From: an uncultured Acinetobacter sp.
GTDB lineage: Bacteria; Pseudomonadota; Gammaproteobacteria; Pseudomonadales; Moraxellaceae
Length of the DNA: 61,567 bases
Direction of reading: 5' to 3'
Assembly (NCBI RefSeq): GCF_947626835.1
Contig: NZ_CANQTS010000013.1
Location: 1 to 61,567, forward strand
In this document: positions 29,864 through 39,621 of the stretch, in pieces
Layout: every line of letters begins with the position of its first letter
Numbering within the stretch: position 1 is the first letter of the stretch
The notes under the pieces: generated by a model
Seen by the model: only the letters and a program-made list of their open reading frames with translations
Databases searched by the model: none
What the model was told of the DNA's origin: nothing
Program-made: the position numbers and the translations under genes

Positions 29864-30664
29864 TTAAGTCATTTGATGGAGTTGAAGTTGTGAAAACAGT
29901 GCCTCACATGCTGCGATATCTAACGCTTGCGCAGCAAATTGATCGACCATTTTCATGGCGCTTAAAGCATTACAGAAAAATAAGCTGTGTAACTGAGCCA
30001 ATTCATCTACATGCACAGCACGCTGTTGACAGGCAATGCCCTGTTGTTGCATACGCGTGAGAATTTCAGCACGCATAATACCATGCACGCCATTATAGCC
30101 AAGTTCAGGAGTGACCCAAGTGTCTTTGAGTTTTAAAAAGCAGTTACTGCTGATACCTTCAACAATATAGCCGTTACTGTCCAAGACCAAGGCTTCTGCT
30201 AAACCACGCGCATCAGCTTCAGCTTTAAGCATGACTTGTTCGAGGCGATTTAAAGTTTTAATGCCCAGCAAAGCCGGCATAGTGTGCCCTAAGCGCAACT
30301 CAAGCACATCACTTTGAATCACCTGTGGGCTAAACGGGGTTAATGCATGTGGATAGAAAAACAGCCACACATCTGCCTCTTGCGAGGGCAAACTATAACC
30401 ACGCGGCCCCACGCCACGGCTAATCACAATTTTTAATGTGCCTGTGGCTTTTGGCAAATGCGCCAAGGTCATGGGAATGGCAACCAAATCAGCCTGTAGT
30501 TTTAATGCTTGGCAGGCCTGTTCTAAACGCGCAATATGCCGCGCTTGCATTTCAATCTGACCTTCTAAAATACGTGCTGTGGTAAAACAACCATCACCAT
30601 AATGAAAAGCACGATCGTTGAGTTCAATCCCACTCACTGCTTTGGCATTTTTAAAACATTGCAT
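29864..30664 (-). CDS. pabC: Aminodeoxychorismate lyase
   Basis: PabC is a fold-type IV PLP enzyme that converts 4-amino-4-deoxychorismate to p-aminobenzoate and pyruvate for folate synthesis. The 266-residue protein has FHYGDGCFTTARI near the N terminus, the catalytic lysine in LLGIKTLNRLEQVM, and GISSNCFLKL. It is the first gene of pabC-mltG-tmk. The ATG at 30664 has a GGAG-like AGAAGGAG site a few bases upstream. Confidence 0.93.
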   Translation of the reverse strand: MQCFKNAKAVSGIELNDRAFHYGDGCFTTARILEGQIEMQARHIARLEQACQALKLQADLVAIPMTLAHLPKATGTLKIVISRGVGPRGYSLPSQEADVWLFFYPHALTPFSPQVIQSDVLELRLGHTMPALLGIKTLNRLEQVMLKAEADARGLAEALVLDSNGYIVEGISSNCFLKLKDTWVTPELGYNGVHGIMRAEILTRMQQQGIACQQRAVHVDELAQLHSLFFCNALSAMKMVDQFAAQALDIAACEALFSQLQLHQMT

Positions 30665-30835
30665 GTTGAAGCTCCTTCTTCTTTATTGAGAATCATAAAC
30701 GGCTGTAGCAGTATCCTGATTGGATTCTATTTCTTTTTTAGTGATATAAAATTCATTTTTTATTATTTTTTACGCAAAAAAACTCAAGCTATGCTGCTTT
30801 CACTTTGACAACATCTACTTTCATTGGGGAAGACC

Positions 30836-31843
30836 ATGCGCTTAGCAACCTTAAAACTTGGACTTATTGCCGCGCTTGTTTCAATGACAAGCTTAACTTC
30901 AGCCAAAGACTTCCTCAATGTGTCTTATGATCCAACGCGTGAGTTGTATGAAGATGTTAATCAGCAGTTTGGCAAATTTTGGCAACAACGTACTGGTCAA
31001 AAAATTAACTTTAAACAATCACATGGAGGCTCAGGTAAACAAGCGCGTTCGGTGATTGATGGTTTATCGGCTGATGTGGTGACGCTGGCTTTGGCGGCTG
31101 ATATTGATGTCTTGGCCAGCAAAGCAAAGTTATTGCCTCAAGATTGGCAAAAAAAATTACCTCATAATGCCAGTCCTTATACCTCCACCATTGTGTTTTT
31201 GGTCCGTAAAGGCAATCCTAAAAAAATTCAAGATTGGGGCGATTTGGTGCAACCAGGTGTGGGCATTATTACTCCTAATCCAAAAACTTCAGGCGGCGCA
31301 CGTTGGAACTATTTAGCAGCGTGGGCATGGGCTAAGCATCAAGCCGGTGGCAATGATCAAACTGCACAAGAATTTGTGCGTCAAATTTATAAAAATACCA
31401 AAGTGCTCGATTCAGGGGCACGCGGTGCAACCACCACCTTTGCAGAGCGCGGTATCGGCGATGTGTTGTTGGCTTGGGAAAACGAAGCTTATTTAGCTTT
31501 ACGTGAACAGCCGGGTAAATTTGAGCTGATTACTCCAAGCTTATCTATTTTGGCAGAACCACCTGTGGCGATTGTGGAAAAAAATGTGCAAAAACATGGC
31601 ACACAACATTTAGCCCAAGGTTATTTAAACTTCTTATATTCACCTTATGGTCAGTATTTAGCAGCCAAGCATTTTTACCGTCCGCGTGATACAGCAACTT
31701 TGCAGAAAAATAAACATATCTTTAAACCCTTAAAGCTTGTGACCATTGATCAAGAGTTTGGCGGCTGGGACAAAGTGCAACAAACGCATTTTGAAAACGG
31801 CGGCATTTTTGATCAAATTGTAAAAGCCAACAGTGCCAAATAA
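30836..31843 (+). CDS. sbp: Sulfate-binding periplasmic protein
   Basis: The substrate-binding subunit of the sulfate/thiosulfate ABC importer. The signal peptide [20 protein letters not shown] ends near [18 protein letters not shown], the family's usual mature start. [15 protein letters not shown] and [18 protein letters not shown] follow, where sulfate is held by main-chain and Ser/Thr contacts. The start is ATG 30836 with a GGGGAAG site. An in-frame TTG at 30824 is spurious. The gene heads the sulfate uptake region ahead of cysTWA. Confidence 0.94.
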   Translation: MRLATLKLGLIAALVSMTSLTSAKDFLNVSYDPTRELYEDVNQQFGKFWQQRTGQKINFKQSHGGSGKQARSVIDGLSADVVTLALAADIDVLASKAKLLPQDWQKKLPHNASPYTSTIVFLVRKGNPKKIQDWGDLVQPGVGIITPNPKTSGGARWNYLAAWAWAKHQAGGNDQTAQEFVRQIYKNTKVLDSGARGATTTFAERGIGDVLLAWENEAYLALREQPGKFELITPSLSILAEPPVAIVEKNVQKHGTQHLAQGYLNFLYSPYGQYLAAKHFYRPRDTATLQKNKHIFKPLKLVTIDQEFGGWDKVQQTHFENGGIFDQIVKANSAK

Positions 31844-31866
31844 AGTGTAAATGTGGGTATATGTGC

Positions 31867-32478
31867 ATGTCTAAAATACATACTGTAATCGTGCCGGGTG
31901 TGGCTGGCAGTGAAGCTGAGCATTGGCAAAGTTGGTTACAACAGCAATTAACGCTATGCTCACGTGTGCAACAACGCGATTGGCATCATCCTGTATTACA
32001 AGATTGGGGAGCTGCATTGCTGAGCAATTTATCTTCTATTACCGCTCCCATCCAAATTGTGGCACATAGCTTTGGCTGCTTAACCACGATGGCTGCTTTA
32101 GAGGCATACCCACAGCTACGCGCAAAGATTGAGCAGGTGATTTTAGTGGCACCTGCCAATCCGGCACGCTTTGGTGACAACGGTTTTGCAGCTGATGGTC
32201 AACACAACTACGCTGAATTTTTTTATGACTTAACCCCACATGTTGCCACCACTATGTTGATCAGTGAAAATGATCCGTGGTTGGCATTTGACGATGCGCA
32301 AGCTCTGGCTGCCGCTTGGCAAGTGAAGGCTATCAATTTAGGTCGGGTGGGACATGTGAATGTTGCGTCTGGTTTTGGACCATTTCCGCAAATTTTTGAT
32401 TATCTCATCTCAGAAAACACGATGTCACATATCAGCATTACTGATGATGACAAGCATTTTTTTAAATTTGCAATTTGA
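31867..32478 (+). CDS. RBBP9/YdeN-type serine hydrolase
   Basis: About 203 residues of small alpha/beta hydrolase: TVIVPGVAGSEAEHWQSW at the start, the nucleophile elbow AHSFGCLT, the acid in LISENDPWL and the histidine in LGRVGHVN. These are typical of RBBP9/YdeN-like hydrolases, whose natural substrates are poorly known. The gene lies 23 bases after sbp and 85 bases before cysT on the same strand. It is therefore embedded in the sulfate uptake region. An ATG at 31861 is an alternative start two codons upstream. Confidence 0.85.
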   Translation: MSKIHTVIVPGVAGSEAEHWQSWLQQQLTLCSRVQQRDWHHPVLQDWGAALLSNLSSITAPIQIVAHSFGCLTTMAALEAYPQLRAKIEQVILVAPANPARFGDNGFAADGQHNYAEFFYDLTPHVATTMLISENDPWLAFDDAQALAAAWQVKAINLGRVGHVNVASGFGPFPQIFDYLISENTMSHISITDDDKHFFKFAI

Positions 32479-32563
32479 GCATGGCTCTCTATGCTTAACG
32501 GGTTTTTTGTTTTTATTTTGCGTTGATTGGTTTAGGTCAACATTCTCTCTTTGAGGAGTCATC

Positions 32564-33397
32564 ATGTCGCAGCGATCCCGAGTGCTGCCAGGATTTGGTC
32601 TTTCTCTAGGCTTTACCCTAGCGTATTTATCCCTAATCGTTTTAATTCCTTTGTCTGCGGTATTTATTAAATCGCTCGGCATTGGGTGGGACGGTTTTAT
32701 TGAAATTATTAGTTCCGAGCGAATTTTAAAGTCACTGCAACTGAGTTTTACCACCGCACTATTGGCCGCTTTTATTAATGTGGTGTTTGGTTTATTACTG
32801 GCGTGGTGTTTGGTGCGTTACCGTTTTCCGGGCAAACGTATTGTTGATGCGTTAGTGGATTTACCCTTTGCCCTGCCTACAGCCGTGGCAGGTATTGCCT
32901 TAACGTCTTTATATGCACCCACCGGTTGGATTGGTCAATATTTAGAACCAATGGGCATTCAAGTGGCCTATACCCCAATTGGGATTACCTTAGCCTTAAT
33001 CTTTATTGGTATTCCATTTGTGGTACGTACCGTACAACCGGTACTTGCCGATTTAGAAGCTGAATTTGAAGAAGCGGCAGCGGCTTTAGGTGCAACCCGT
33101 TTTCAAACCATTACCAAAGTCATTTTACCGATTTTATTTCCGGCATTACTCACCGGTTTTGCACTGGCCTTTGCCCGTGGTGTCGGTGAATATGGTTCGG
33201 TGATCTTTATTGCCGGTAACCAACCATTTGAAACCGAAATTGCACCGTTAATGATTATTTCGCGTTTAGAAGAATATGACTATGCCGGTGCAACCACCAT
33301 TGCTGTGGTGATGTTGGTGATCTCTTTTGCGATTTTATTCTTGATTAATCTCGTGCAAGCGTGGGCAAGCCGTCGTACTGGGAGAACTGCACGATGA
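32564..33397 (+). CDS. cysT: Sulfate ABC transporter permease CysT
   Basis: One of the two membrane subunits of the sulfate/thiosulfate importer. It is 277 residues with about six helices, opening with [19 protein letters not shown]. The EAA loop that contacts CysA is visible as [20 protein letters not shown]. The ATG at 32564 has a GAGGAG site seven bases upstream. Its stop overlaps the cysW start by four bases (ATGA). Confidence 0.96.
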   Translation: MSQRSRVLPGFGLSLGFTLAYLSLIVLIPLSAVFIKSLGIGWDGFIEIISSERILKSLQLSFTTALLAAFINVVFGLLLAWCLVRYRFPGKRIVDALVDLPFALPTAVAGIALTSLYAPTGWIGQYLEPMGIQVAYTPIGITLALIFIGIPFVVRTVQPVLADLEAEFEEAAAALGATRFQTITKVILPILFPALLTGFALAFARGVGEYGSVIFIAGNQPFETEIAPLMIISRLEEYDYAGATTIAVVMLVISFAILFLINLVQAWASRRTGRTAR

Positions 33398-34278
33398 ATA
33401 TCAATGCCAATGCCTTAGCAGACAAATTGCAATCGCGTGATGCGACACGTGAACCGGTATGGGTACGCTATACCTTAATTACGATTGCCTTAATTTTCTT
33501 TTTAAGCTGTTTATTGTTGCCTTTAATTTTGGTGTTTGTTGAAGCCTTTAAACAAGGTCTAGGTGTGTATAGCCAAGCTTTGGTGCATCCAGATACTTTA
33601 TCAGCAGTTAAACTGACTTTGCTCACGGCTGCCATTGCCGTACCGCTGAACGTGGTATTTGGTGTCGCGGCTGCTTGGTCTGTGGCAAAATTTAACTTCC
33701 GTGGTAAATCCATCCTCACCACCATTATTGACATGCCGTTTTCGGTTTCACCGGTAATTGCAGGTTTAATGTTGGTGTTGATGTTTGGTACCCAAGGTTG
33801 GTTTGGCGGCTGGCTGATGGACAACGACATTAAAATTTTATATGCCGTGCCTGCCATTGTTCTAGCCACTATTTTTATTACTGTGCCTTTTGTGGCACGT
33901 GAATTGATACCATTAATGGAAGCACAAGGCACCGAGGAAGAAGAAGCGGCGATTGTACTGGGCGCTTCTGGTTGGCAAACCTTTTGGAAAGTCACTTTAC
34001 CCAATATTAAATGGGGTTTGATCTACGGCGTGATTTTATGTAATGCACGTGCCATGGGTGAATTTGGTGCAGTATCGGTGGTGTCGGGGCATATCCGCGG
34101 CGAAACCAATACCTTGCCTTTACATGTAGAAATCCTCTACAACGAATATACCTTTAGTGCCGCATTTGCCGTATCTTCACTGTTGGCTTTATTGGCAATT
34201 TTGACCTTAATCTTAAAGAGTTGGGTCGAAATTCGCCAAGAAAAACAAAGCCAAAACAATGACGCTTCAGCTTCTTAA
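33394..34278 (+). CDS. cysW: Sulfate ABC transporter permease CysW
   Basis: The second membrane subunit of the sulfate importer, 294 residues with about six helices. The coupling loop reads [20 protein letters not shown] start at the ATG at 33394 ([12 protein letters not shown]), which overlaps the cysT stop in ATGA and has GGAG upstream. The longer frame from 33361 overlaps cysT needlessly. cysA follows after 11 bases. Confidence 0.96.
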   Translation: MNINANALADKLQSRDATREPVWVRYTLITIALIFFLSCLLLPLILVFVEAFKQGLGVYSQALVHPDTLSAVKLTLLTAAIAVPLNVVFGVAAAWSVAKFNFRGKSILTTIIDMPFSVSPVIAGLMLVLMFGTQGWFGGWLMDNDIKILYAVPAIVLATIFITVPFVARELIPLMEAQGTEEEEAAIVLGASGWQTFWKVTLPNIKWGLIYGVILCNARAMGEFGAVSVVSGHIRGETNTLPLHVEILYNEYTFSAAFAVSSLLALLAILTLILKSWVEIRQEKQSQNNDASAS

Positions 34279-34289
34279 GGAATGACCTC

Positions 34290-35342
34290 ATGAGTATTCA
34301 AGTTAAAAATATTGAAAAACACTTTGGTGCATTCCATGCACTCAACAACATCTCTTTAGATTTTCCAGACGGTCAATTGGTGGCGCTGCTTGGTCCATCA
34401 GGCTGTGGTAAAACCACCTTACTGCGTATTATTGCAGGGCTTGAATCAGCAGACTCAGGTCAGGTAATTTTAGAAGGCGAAGATGCGACAAATGTGCATG
34501 TGCGTGAACGTGAAGTGGGCTTTGTGTTTCAGCACTATGCATTGTTCCGTCATATGACTGTATTTGACAACATTGCTTTTGGTTTACGTGTTCGTCCGCG
34601 TGCCACGCGTCCATCAGAAGCTGAGATTAAAAAACGTGTCACGCGTTTACTTGATTTGGTGCAATTGGGTTTCTTGGCCGATCGTTATCCTGCGCAGTTA
34701 TCAGGCGGTCAGCGTCAACGTATTGCCCTTGCTCGTGCTTTAGCGGTTGAACCACGCGTTTTATTACTGGATGAACCGTTTGGTGCCTTAGATGCCAAAG
34801 TGCGTAAAGAGTTACGTCGTTGGTTACGTACCTTACATGATGAATTACACATCACGTCAATTTTTGTGACCCATGACCAAGAAGAAGCCTTGGAAGTGGC
34901 CGATCAAATTATTGTGATGAATAAGGGTAATGTTGAGCAAATTGGTTCACCACGTGAAGTCTATGAACAACCTGCAACGCCATTTGTATTTGACTTTTTA
35001 GGTCAAGCCAATCGTTTTGAAGGCATTAACCAAGCGGGCAAGATTCAATTTGGTGCCGACCAGATTCAACTTAACAGCGCTAAAAATGGCCCACAAGGCA
35101 ACGTGATTGCCTTTGCCCGTCCCGATGAACTGAAAATTCACGCGCAACCGCAAGACAATGCTATGCAAGCCACGTTTATTCGTGAATTGTGGATTGCCGG
35201 TAAAGTGGTGGCAGAACTTGAAGGACGTGATGGAAATCTGATTGAGATTTCTTTAACACCGGATGAAGCAAGATTGCATCAATTCCGTCCAAATCAAACT
35301 GTATGGCTGACGGCATCGGCCTTACATTTATTTGCACATTAA
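34290..35342 (+). CDS. cysA: Sulfate ABC transporter ATPase CysA
   Basis: The ATP-hydrolysing subunit of the sulfate importer. The 350-residue protein has Walker [16 protein letters not shown], the signature [15 protein letters not shown], Walker [13 protein letters not shown] and the switch histidine in [14 protein letters not shown]-type C-terminal domain contains [13 protein letters not shown]. An AAGGAATG-type site precedes the ATG. Downstream is a short hairpin and then cysB. Confidence 0.96.
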   Translation: MSIQVKNIEKHFGAFHALNNISLDFPDGQLVALLGPSGCGKTTLLRIIAGLESADSGQVILEGEDATNVHVREREVGFVFQHYALFRHMTVFDNIAFGLRVRPRATRPSEAEIKKRVTRLLDLVQLGFLADRYPAQLSGGQRQRIALARALAVEPRVLLLDEPFGALDAKVRKELRRWLRTLHDELHITSIFVTHDQEEALEVADQIIVMNKGNVEQIGSPREVYEQPATPFVFDFLGQANRFEGINQAGKIQFGADQIQLNSAKNGPQGNVIAFARPDELKIHAQPQDNAMQATFIRELWIAGKVVAELEGRDGNLIEISLTPDEARLHQFRPNQTVWLTASALHLFAH

Positions 35343-35356
35343 GCAACATAAAAAAG

Positions 35357-35377
35357 ATGGGGCGGCATTCGCCCCAT
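35357..35377 (+). promoter_or_regulatory. Intercistronic hairpin between cysA and cysB
   Basis: ATGGGGCG and CGCCCCAT form a perfect eight-base stem with a five-base loop. No T run follows, so it is not a standard terminator. It may stabilise or separate the cysTWA message, or act as an attenuator. Confidence 0.5.
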
Positions 35378-35398
35378 GCATCGAAGGGTAAACAACAT

Positions 35399-36322
35399 AT
35401 GAATTTCCAGCAACTGCGGATTATTCGCGAAACCGTCAGACAAAACTTTAATCTGACTGAAGCTTCGGCTGCGTTGTATACCTCGCAATCAGGCGTAAGT
35501 AAGCATATTAAAGATTTAGAAGATGAGCTTGGCGTACAACTTTTTATTCGTAAAGGCAAACGCTTATTGGGTTTAACAGAGCCCGGTCAGGCCTTGCTTG
35601 GAATTGTAGAACGCATGTTGGTCGATGCAGACAATATCAAACGCTTAGCCGATGATTTTAATAAAGTCGACGAAGGCACCTTAACGATTGCCACCACACA
35701 TACCCAAGCGCGTTATGTGTTACCCCCAATCGTCAATCAATTTAAAAAAGCATTTCCCAAAGTGCATTTAATCTTGCAACAAGCCAGTCCCGTAGAAGTG
35801 GCTGAAATGCTGTTACAAGGTGAAGCCGATATTGGCATTGCCACAGAATCACTCACTGCCGAAGAAAATTTAGCCAGTGTGCCGTTTTATAATTGGCAAC
35901 ACAGTATCATCACGCCACAAAATCATCCTTTGACTCAAAAAAGCCCAATTGGCATTGAGGATTTAGCGCAATATCCAATTATCACCTATCATGGTGGTTT
36001 TACTGGACGCTCTAAAATTGATAAAGCCTTTGAAGAGTCTGGCTTAGATTTTAATATTGTGATGTCAGCGCTCGATGCCGACGTGATTAAAACCTATGTT
36101 GAACTGGGTATGGGCATTGGGATTGTCAATGATGTGGCCTATGACCCAGAGCGTGACTACCGTTTAAAACAAATTGCCACCAATATTTTTGGAGTCAACA
36201 CCACATGGCTTGCGGTGCGTAAAGGTCATTTGTTACGTGGTTACGGTTATGCGTTTATTTCGCTGTGCTCACCGGATGCCGACACGCGAGCCTTAAAACG
36301 CGTGGCTTATCCTGAAGACTAA
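35399..36322 (+). CDS. cysB: LysR-type regulator CysB
   Basis: CysB activates sulfate uptake and assimilation genes in response to N-acetylserine. The 307-residue protein starts with MNFQQLRIIRETVRQNFNLT, and the helix-turn-helix reads TEASAALYTSQSGVSKHIKD. The effector-binding domain shows the usual TIATTHTQARYVLPP stretch. The start at ATG 35399 follows AAGGGTAAAC. The frame upstream to 35303 overlaps cysA and is not used. It lies 56 bases after cysA, so regulator and transporter may share a transcript. Confidence 0.95.
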   Translation: MNFQQLRIIRETVRQNFNLTEASAALYTSQSGVSKHIKDLEDELGVQLFIRKGKRLLGLTEPGQALLGIVERMLVDADNIKRLADDFNKVDEGTLTIATTHTQARYVLPPIVNQFKKAFPKVHLILQQASPVEVAEMLLQGEADIGIATESLTAEENLASVPFYNWQHSIITPQNHPLTQKSPIGIEDLAQYPIITYHGGFTGRSKIDKAFEESGLDFNIVMSALDADVIKTYVELGMGIGIVNDVAYDPERDYRLKQIATNIFGVNTTWLAVRKGHLLRGYGYAFISLCSPDADTRALKRVAYPED

Positions 36323-36330
36323 ATCATCAT

Positions 36331-36354
36331 GAGCAGCTTAGGCTGCTCTTTTTT
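36331..36354 (+). terminator. Terminator of cysB
   Basis: GAGCAGC and GCTGCTC pair around TTAG, followed by six T. Confidence 0.88.
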
Positions 36355-36477
36355 ATGCTTTCCTGCTTGATGCTTTGGCAAAAATGTATTTTTCTTTCTT
36401 TAACATTAAATCTATTCAAGTTTAATCTGTATGAATTTTTTAGCTTTTATTGGCTAAAACGTATTTTAAATATAAAT

Positions 36478-36493
36478 AATAATTGTTATCATT
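36478..36493 (+). promoter_or_regulatory. Probable Fur box upstream of the DUF3649 gene
   Basis: AATAATTGTTATCATT reads on the other strand as AATGATAACAATTATT, matching the AATGATAATCATTATC-type consensus at about 13 to 14 of 16 positions. It lies 23 bases before the start codon. Confidence 0.65.
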
Positions 36494-36516
36494 TCTAAAA
36501 TTTTAATCACAGTCAG

Positions 36517-36888
36517 ATGATCAATACAATGAACAATCCGGCCCCCATGGATTCTCTTGACCCAATCGGTCATCCACATGTCCTTGCAAAAAAGAAAGTT
36601 AAAGCCAAACCACAGACACCGCTTGCCTATCGCTTGATGATTTTATACCGCTTTGTGTTAGCCCTTGTGGGTGGTTATGTGTTGTCGGCTTTAAGTGCTA
36701 TTGCCATTGCCGAAGTTTTTATTCAACAACGTGCTAGCGCTGCCATGAGTGCCACTTTAATTGCGTTTTGCGTGTATTGCGGTGCTTTTATTTGGGTATT
36801 TATGGTGCAAAAAACTTTAAAAGCAAGCTTAGGCATTATGGTGCCAGGTCTGGTGCTGTGGCTCTTGATTAAATGGTTAGGAAACTAA
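36517..36888 (+). CDS. DUF3649 membrane protein, iron-uptake associated
   Basis: A 123-residue inner-membrane protein with a cytoplasmic, basic, proline-containing N terminus (KKKVKAKPQTP) and about three helices, including FVLALVGGYVLSALSAIAIA. DUF3649 proteins typically precede PepSY and DUF3325 genes in siderophore or iron-reduction loci. Here the gene ends one base before the PepSY gene and is preceded by a Fur-like box. Internal ATGs at codons 5 and 11 could also serve as start. The biochemical role is unknown. Confidence 0.8.
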   Translation: MINTMNNPAPMDSLDPIGHPHVLAKKKVKAKPQTPLAYRLMILYRFVLALVGGYVLSALSAIAIAEVFIQQRASAAMSATLIAFCVYCGAFIWVFMVQKTLKASLGIMVPGLVLWLLIKWLGN

Positions 36889-36889
36889 A

Positions 36890-38581
36890 ATGCGTGTAGA
36901 TGGAAAAGCAGAAGGCCCACGTCAGTCCATGTCTTGGTTGCATACATGGGCCAGCCTGATTTTAGGTTGGCTGCTGTATGCAATTTTTGTTACCGGTACA
37001 TTAAGTTTTTTTCAAAATGAAATTACCGTTTGGATGAAGCCCGAACTGCATCATTCAGTGCCAAGTCAATCGCAAATTCAACAAAGCCAAGTGGCACTGA
37101 ATTATTTACAACAACATCATCCTGATGCAGGCAGTTGGTCTATTCAATTGCCTACTTCACGACAAAATACCACGGTTGTGAATATACGTGGTGCCAATGA
37201 AGACCCACGTGCACGGCGTGGGGGTACGCGTGTGATTTTAGACAGTGCCACAGGTGAAGTGTTAGAAGCACGCGAAACCCGTGGTGGTGGATTTTTGTAT
37301 CGTTTCCATTTTGAACTGTACGGTTTAGACCGTATTTGGGCACGTTGGATTGTCGGAATTGCCACCTTATTGATGTTTGTAGCGATCATTAGCGGCATTA
37401 TCACGCATAAAAAAATCTTTAAAGATTTCTTCACCTTCCGTCCGGGTAAAGGACAGCGCTCATGGTTAGATGCACATAATGCCACTGCGGTTTTTGCCTT
37501 GCCCTTTCATTTAATGATTACCTTTAGTGGTTTATTGCTCTTGCTGTTTACCTTAATGCCATGGGGCATTGAGCGGGTGTATGAAAACCGTGGCGCATTT
37601 TTACAAGAACAACGTCAAGCTTTGGTAGAAACTCCCCAGCAAGAACGCAGTCAACGCCCAGCAGCTCCAGCTGAATCAGAGCGTGATCCGCAGCGTGGTC
37701 GTGGCGAACGCGGTCAAAAACAAGTACAAGCTGCACCACTGGCTGATTTAGCACCAATTATTGCAGATGCACACAAGCAGTGGCCAAATAATCCAATTGG
37801 AACCATTAGCATTGTTGCACCCAACACCACCAAAGCTGAAATTGAATTACGTGCCTTACATGGCGAAAGCGTGGCACATCGCAATATTTATCAAAGCTTA
37901 AGCTATAACGGTGTCACTGGCGTTGAAAAACCTGATGATGGCTCAAGCTTAAATAATCCAAGTGTTCCTGCGGCGATTTATAACGTCACTACTACTTTAC
38001 ATGAGGCACGCGGTGTCGATTTACCACTACGTTGGTTATTGTTCTTGTCGGGTATTTTAGGCACATTAATGGTGGCTACAGGCTTGTTGTTATGGTGTGT
38101 CAAACGTGCGCCACAGCAAGAAAAACAAGGCTACAAATCTTTGGGTTATCGCACGGTGGAAGTGCTAAACATTACCGCAATTATTGGTTTACCGATTGCC
38201 TGTGCAGTGTATTTTTATGCCAATCGTTTGATTGATGCCAACTTAGAAAAACGCAGTGCTTTAGAAATTCGTTGCTTCTTTATTGCATGGGGTTTGGTGT
38301 TTATTTATGCCCTCATACGTAAACATCGCCAAGCATGGCTAGACATGTTAGCCCTTGCTACACTGCTATTTGCTGCCTTACCAATCTTCAATTTTATGAC
38401 CGGTGGCACGCCGCTTTGGAGCAGCATTTCCAATGGTGTTTGGGTCATTGCCTCATTTGATTTGGCCATGTGGGTACTCGCACTATTGTTTGCCTTTAGC
38501 TTTATCAAAGTGAAAAATCATCAAGCTTTAAGTTCAAAAAAACCTAAAGCAGGCAAAGCTGCACAGGAGCATGATGAATGA
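36890..38581 (+). CDS. PepSY-associated transmembrane protein, probable ferric-siderophore reductase type
   Basis: A 563-residue inner-membrane protein of the PepSY_TM family. The first helix is in LGWLLYAIFVTGTLSFF, and a periplasmic PepSY-like domain lies at about 50-130. RFHFELYGLDRIWARWIVGI and HNATAVFALPFHLMITFSG contain paired histidines that could ligate haem, and a second periplasmic segment follows with a long Gln/Arg/Pro-rich stretch (about 250-285). Further helices form the C terminus. Relatives such as FpvG are implicated in reducing ferric siderophores. Translational coupling with DUF3649 and DUF3325 is tight. The exact role is inferred. Confidence 0.85.
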   Translation: MRVDGKAEGPRQSMSWLHTWASLILGWLLYAIFVTGTLSFFQNEITVWMKPELHHSVPSQSQIQQSQVALNYLQQHHPDAGSWSIQLPTSRQNTTVVNIRGANEDPRARRGGTRVILDSATGEVLEARETRGGGFLYRFHFELYGLDRIWARWIVGIATLLMFVAIISGIITHKKIFKDFFTFRPGKGQRSWLDAHNATAVFALPFHLMITFSGLLLLLFTLMPWGIERVYENRGAFLQEQRQALVETPQQERSQRPAAPAESERDPQRGRGERGQKQVQAAPLADLAPIIADAHKQWPNNPIGTISIVAPNTTKAEIELRALHGESVAHRNIYQSLSYNGVTGVEKPDDGSSLNNPSVPAAIYNVTTTLHEARGVDLPLRWLLFLSGILGTLMVATGLLLWCVKRAPQQEKQGYKSLGYRTVEVLNITAIIGLPIACAVYFYANRLIDANLEKRSALEIRCFFIAWGLVFIYALIRKHRQAWLDMLALATLLFAALPIFNFMTGGTPLWSSISNGVWVIASFDLAMWVLALLFAFSFIKVKNHQALSSKKPKAGKAAQEHDE

Positions 38582-38919
38582 GTTGGTTTATCTTAGTATG
38601 GGCGCTGTGTAACTTAGGCTTTATTGCCTTGGCATGTTCAATGTCAAAGCATCAAAAACAAATCTTTAAACGTGAGTTAGATGCACAAAAAACCCGCCTT
38701 GCTAGTGTAATAGGTTGGATATTGTTAACGCTCGGTTTAATCAGTTGTTTAATTTATCAAGATAGCGTCAGCAATATGATCAGCTATTGGCTTGGGGTAC
38801 TGAGTTTTTCAGCACTGGCAGTCGGTTTAAGCTTAAGTTATTTTGAAAACCACATTAAAATATTGGCTTTGGCTTCAGTTGTTTTCACTGTCATCAGCTT
38901 TGCTTTGATTGTGATATAA
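38578..38919 (+). CDS. DUF3325 membrane protein
   Basis: A 113-residue inner-membrane protein with about four short helices (MSWFILVWALCNLGFIALAC, then IGWILLTLGLISCLIY, then two more). It overlaps the PepSY stop in ATGA, so translation is coupled. DUF3325 proteins almost always follow PepSY genes in iron loci and probably form a complex with them. A terminator lies ten bases downstream. Confidence 0.82.
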   Translation: MSWFILVWALCNLGFIALACSMSKHQKQIFKRELDAQKTRLASVIGWILLTLGLISCLIYQDSVSNMISYWLGVLSFSALAVGLSLSYFENHIKILALASVVFTVISFALIVI

Positions 38920-38928
38920 GAAGCCCAT

Positions 38929-38959
38929 GAAAAAAAGCTCGCCTTTAGCGGGCTTTTTT
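38929..38959 (+). terminator. Terminator of the DUF3649-PepSY-DUF3325 operon
   Basis: GCTCGC and GCGGGC pair with one G-T wobble around CTTTA, with flanking A and T runs. Confidence 0.8.
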
Positions 38960-39068
38960 TTGTGCTTTGCTCAGGCTTTTACTCAAACTTGGTAAAAATT
39001 TAGCATACAGCAATTGCTTTTTTTATAAAGCAGCTTAGGCTTATTAAGTATTTACTTGAGATCTTGTT

Positions 39069-39593
39069 ATGACCACTCCTATTTCTGTGCCTAAAGCGCT
39101 GCTGAATCGTGCCACTGCGGGTAATCTAGACGCCCAATTTGATTTAGCTCAATTGTATATGAGCAGCGAACACGATGAAGATATCGAACGTGCTGAAGAA
39201 TGGGCACTTAAAGCTGCATCTTTAGGTCATGTGGAATCGATGTATTGGTTAGGTGAAGGTTATACCGTATATGCCAAAGAATTATTAGAAGATGACCCTG
39301 AAGAAGCGAAAACCTATTTTGAGCATGCCCACAATTGGCTTAAACAAGCGGTTGCACAAAAGCACCCTGCTGCCACTTTAGAATTGGCAGGTTTTTACCG
39401 TCGTGGTGATGTAGTAGAAAAAGACGTGTTAAAGTCTGTTGAATTGGTTGAACAAGCGGCCAATTTAGGTGAATTACAAGCCATGCGTGATTTAGCCTTT
39501 ATTTATGCCAATGCTTTAGGTATAGATGCTGATGAAGAAAAAGCGGAATTTTGGACACAAAAAGCCGATGCTCTAGAAGCCAAAGATGCATAA
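39069..39593 (+). CDS. Sel1-like/TPR repeat protein
   Basis: A 174-residue, acidic, all-helical protein built of Sel1-like repeats: TAGNLDAQFDLAQLYMSS, AASLGHVESMYWLGEGY, KHPAATLELAGFYRRGD and NLGELQAMRDLAFIYANA. No signal peptide is present, so it is probably cytoplasmic. Such proteins act as protein-interaction scaffolds. The partner is unknown. It is a single gene with a terminator shared with the convergent SIR2-like gene. Confidence 0.85.
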   Translation: MTTPISVPKALLNRATAGNLDAQFDLAQLYMSSEHDEDIERAEEWALKAASLGHVESMYWLGEGYTVYAKELLEDDPEEAKTYFEHAHNWLKQAVAQKHPAATLELAGFYRRGDVVEKDVLKSVELVEQAANLGELQAMRDLAFIYANALGIDADEEKAEFWTQKADALEAKDA

Positions 39594-39596
39594 CAT

Positions 39597-39620
39597 TAAA
39601 GCCCTCAGTTGAGGGCTTTA
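39597..39620. terminator. Bidirectional terminator between the Sel1 and SIR2-like genes
   Basis: TAAAGCCCTCA and TGAGGGCTTTA form a near-perfect hairpin, flanked on both sides by A/T-rich sequence. Confidence 0.75.
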
Positions 39621-39621
39621 T

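Noticed and set aside
30683..30698. Fur-like sequence TTATTGAGAATCATAA between pabC and sbp
   Set aside because: Only about 12 of 16 consensus positions match, and neither neighbour is an expected Fur target. It may be fortuitous.
35303..35398. Extended start of cysB
   Set aside because: It overlaps the cysA coding end. MNFQQLRIIRE is the canonical CysB start.
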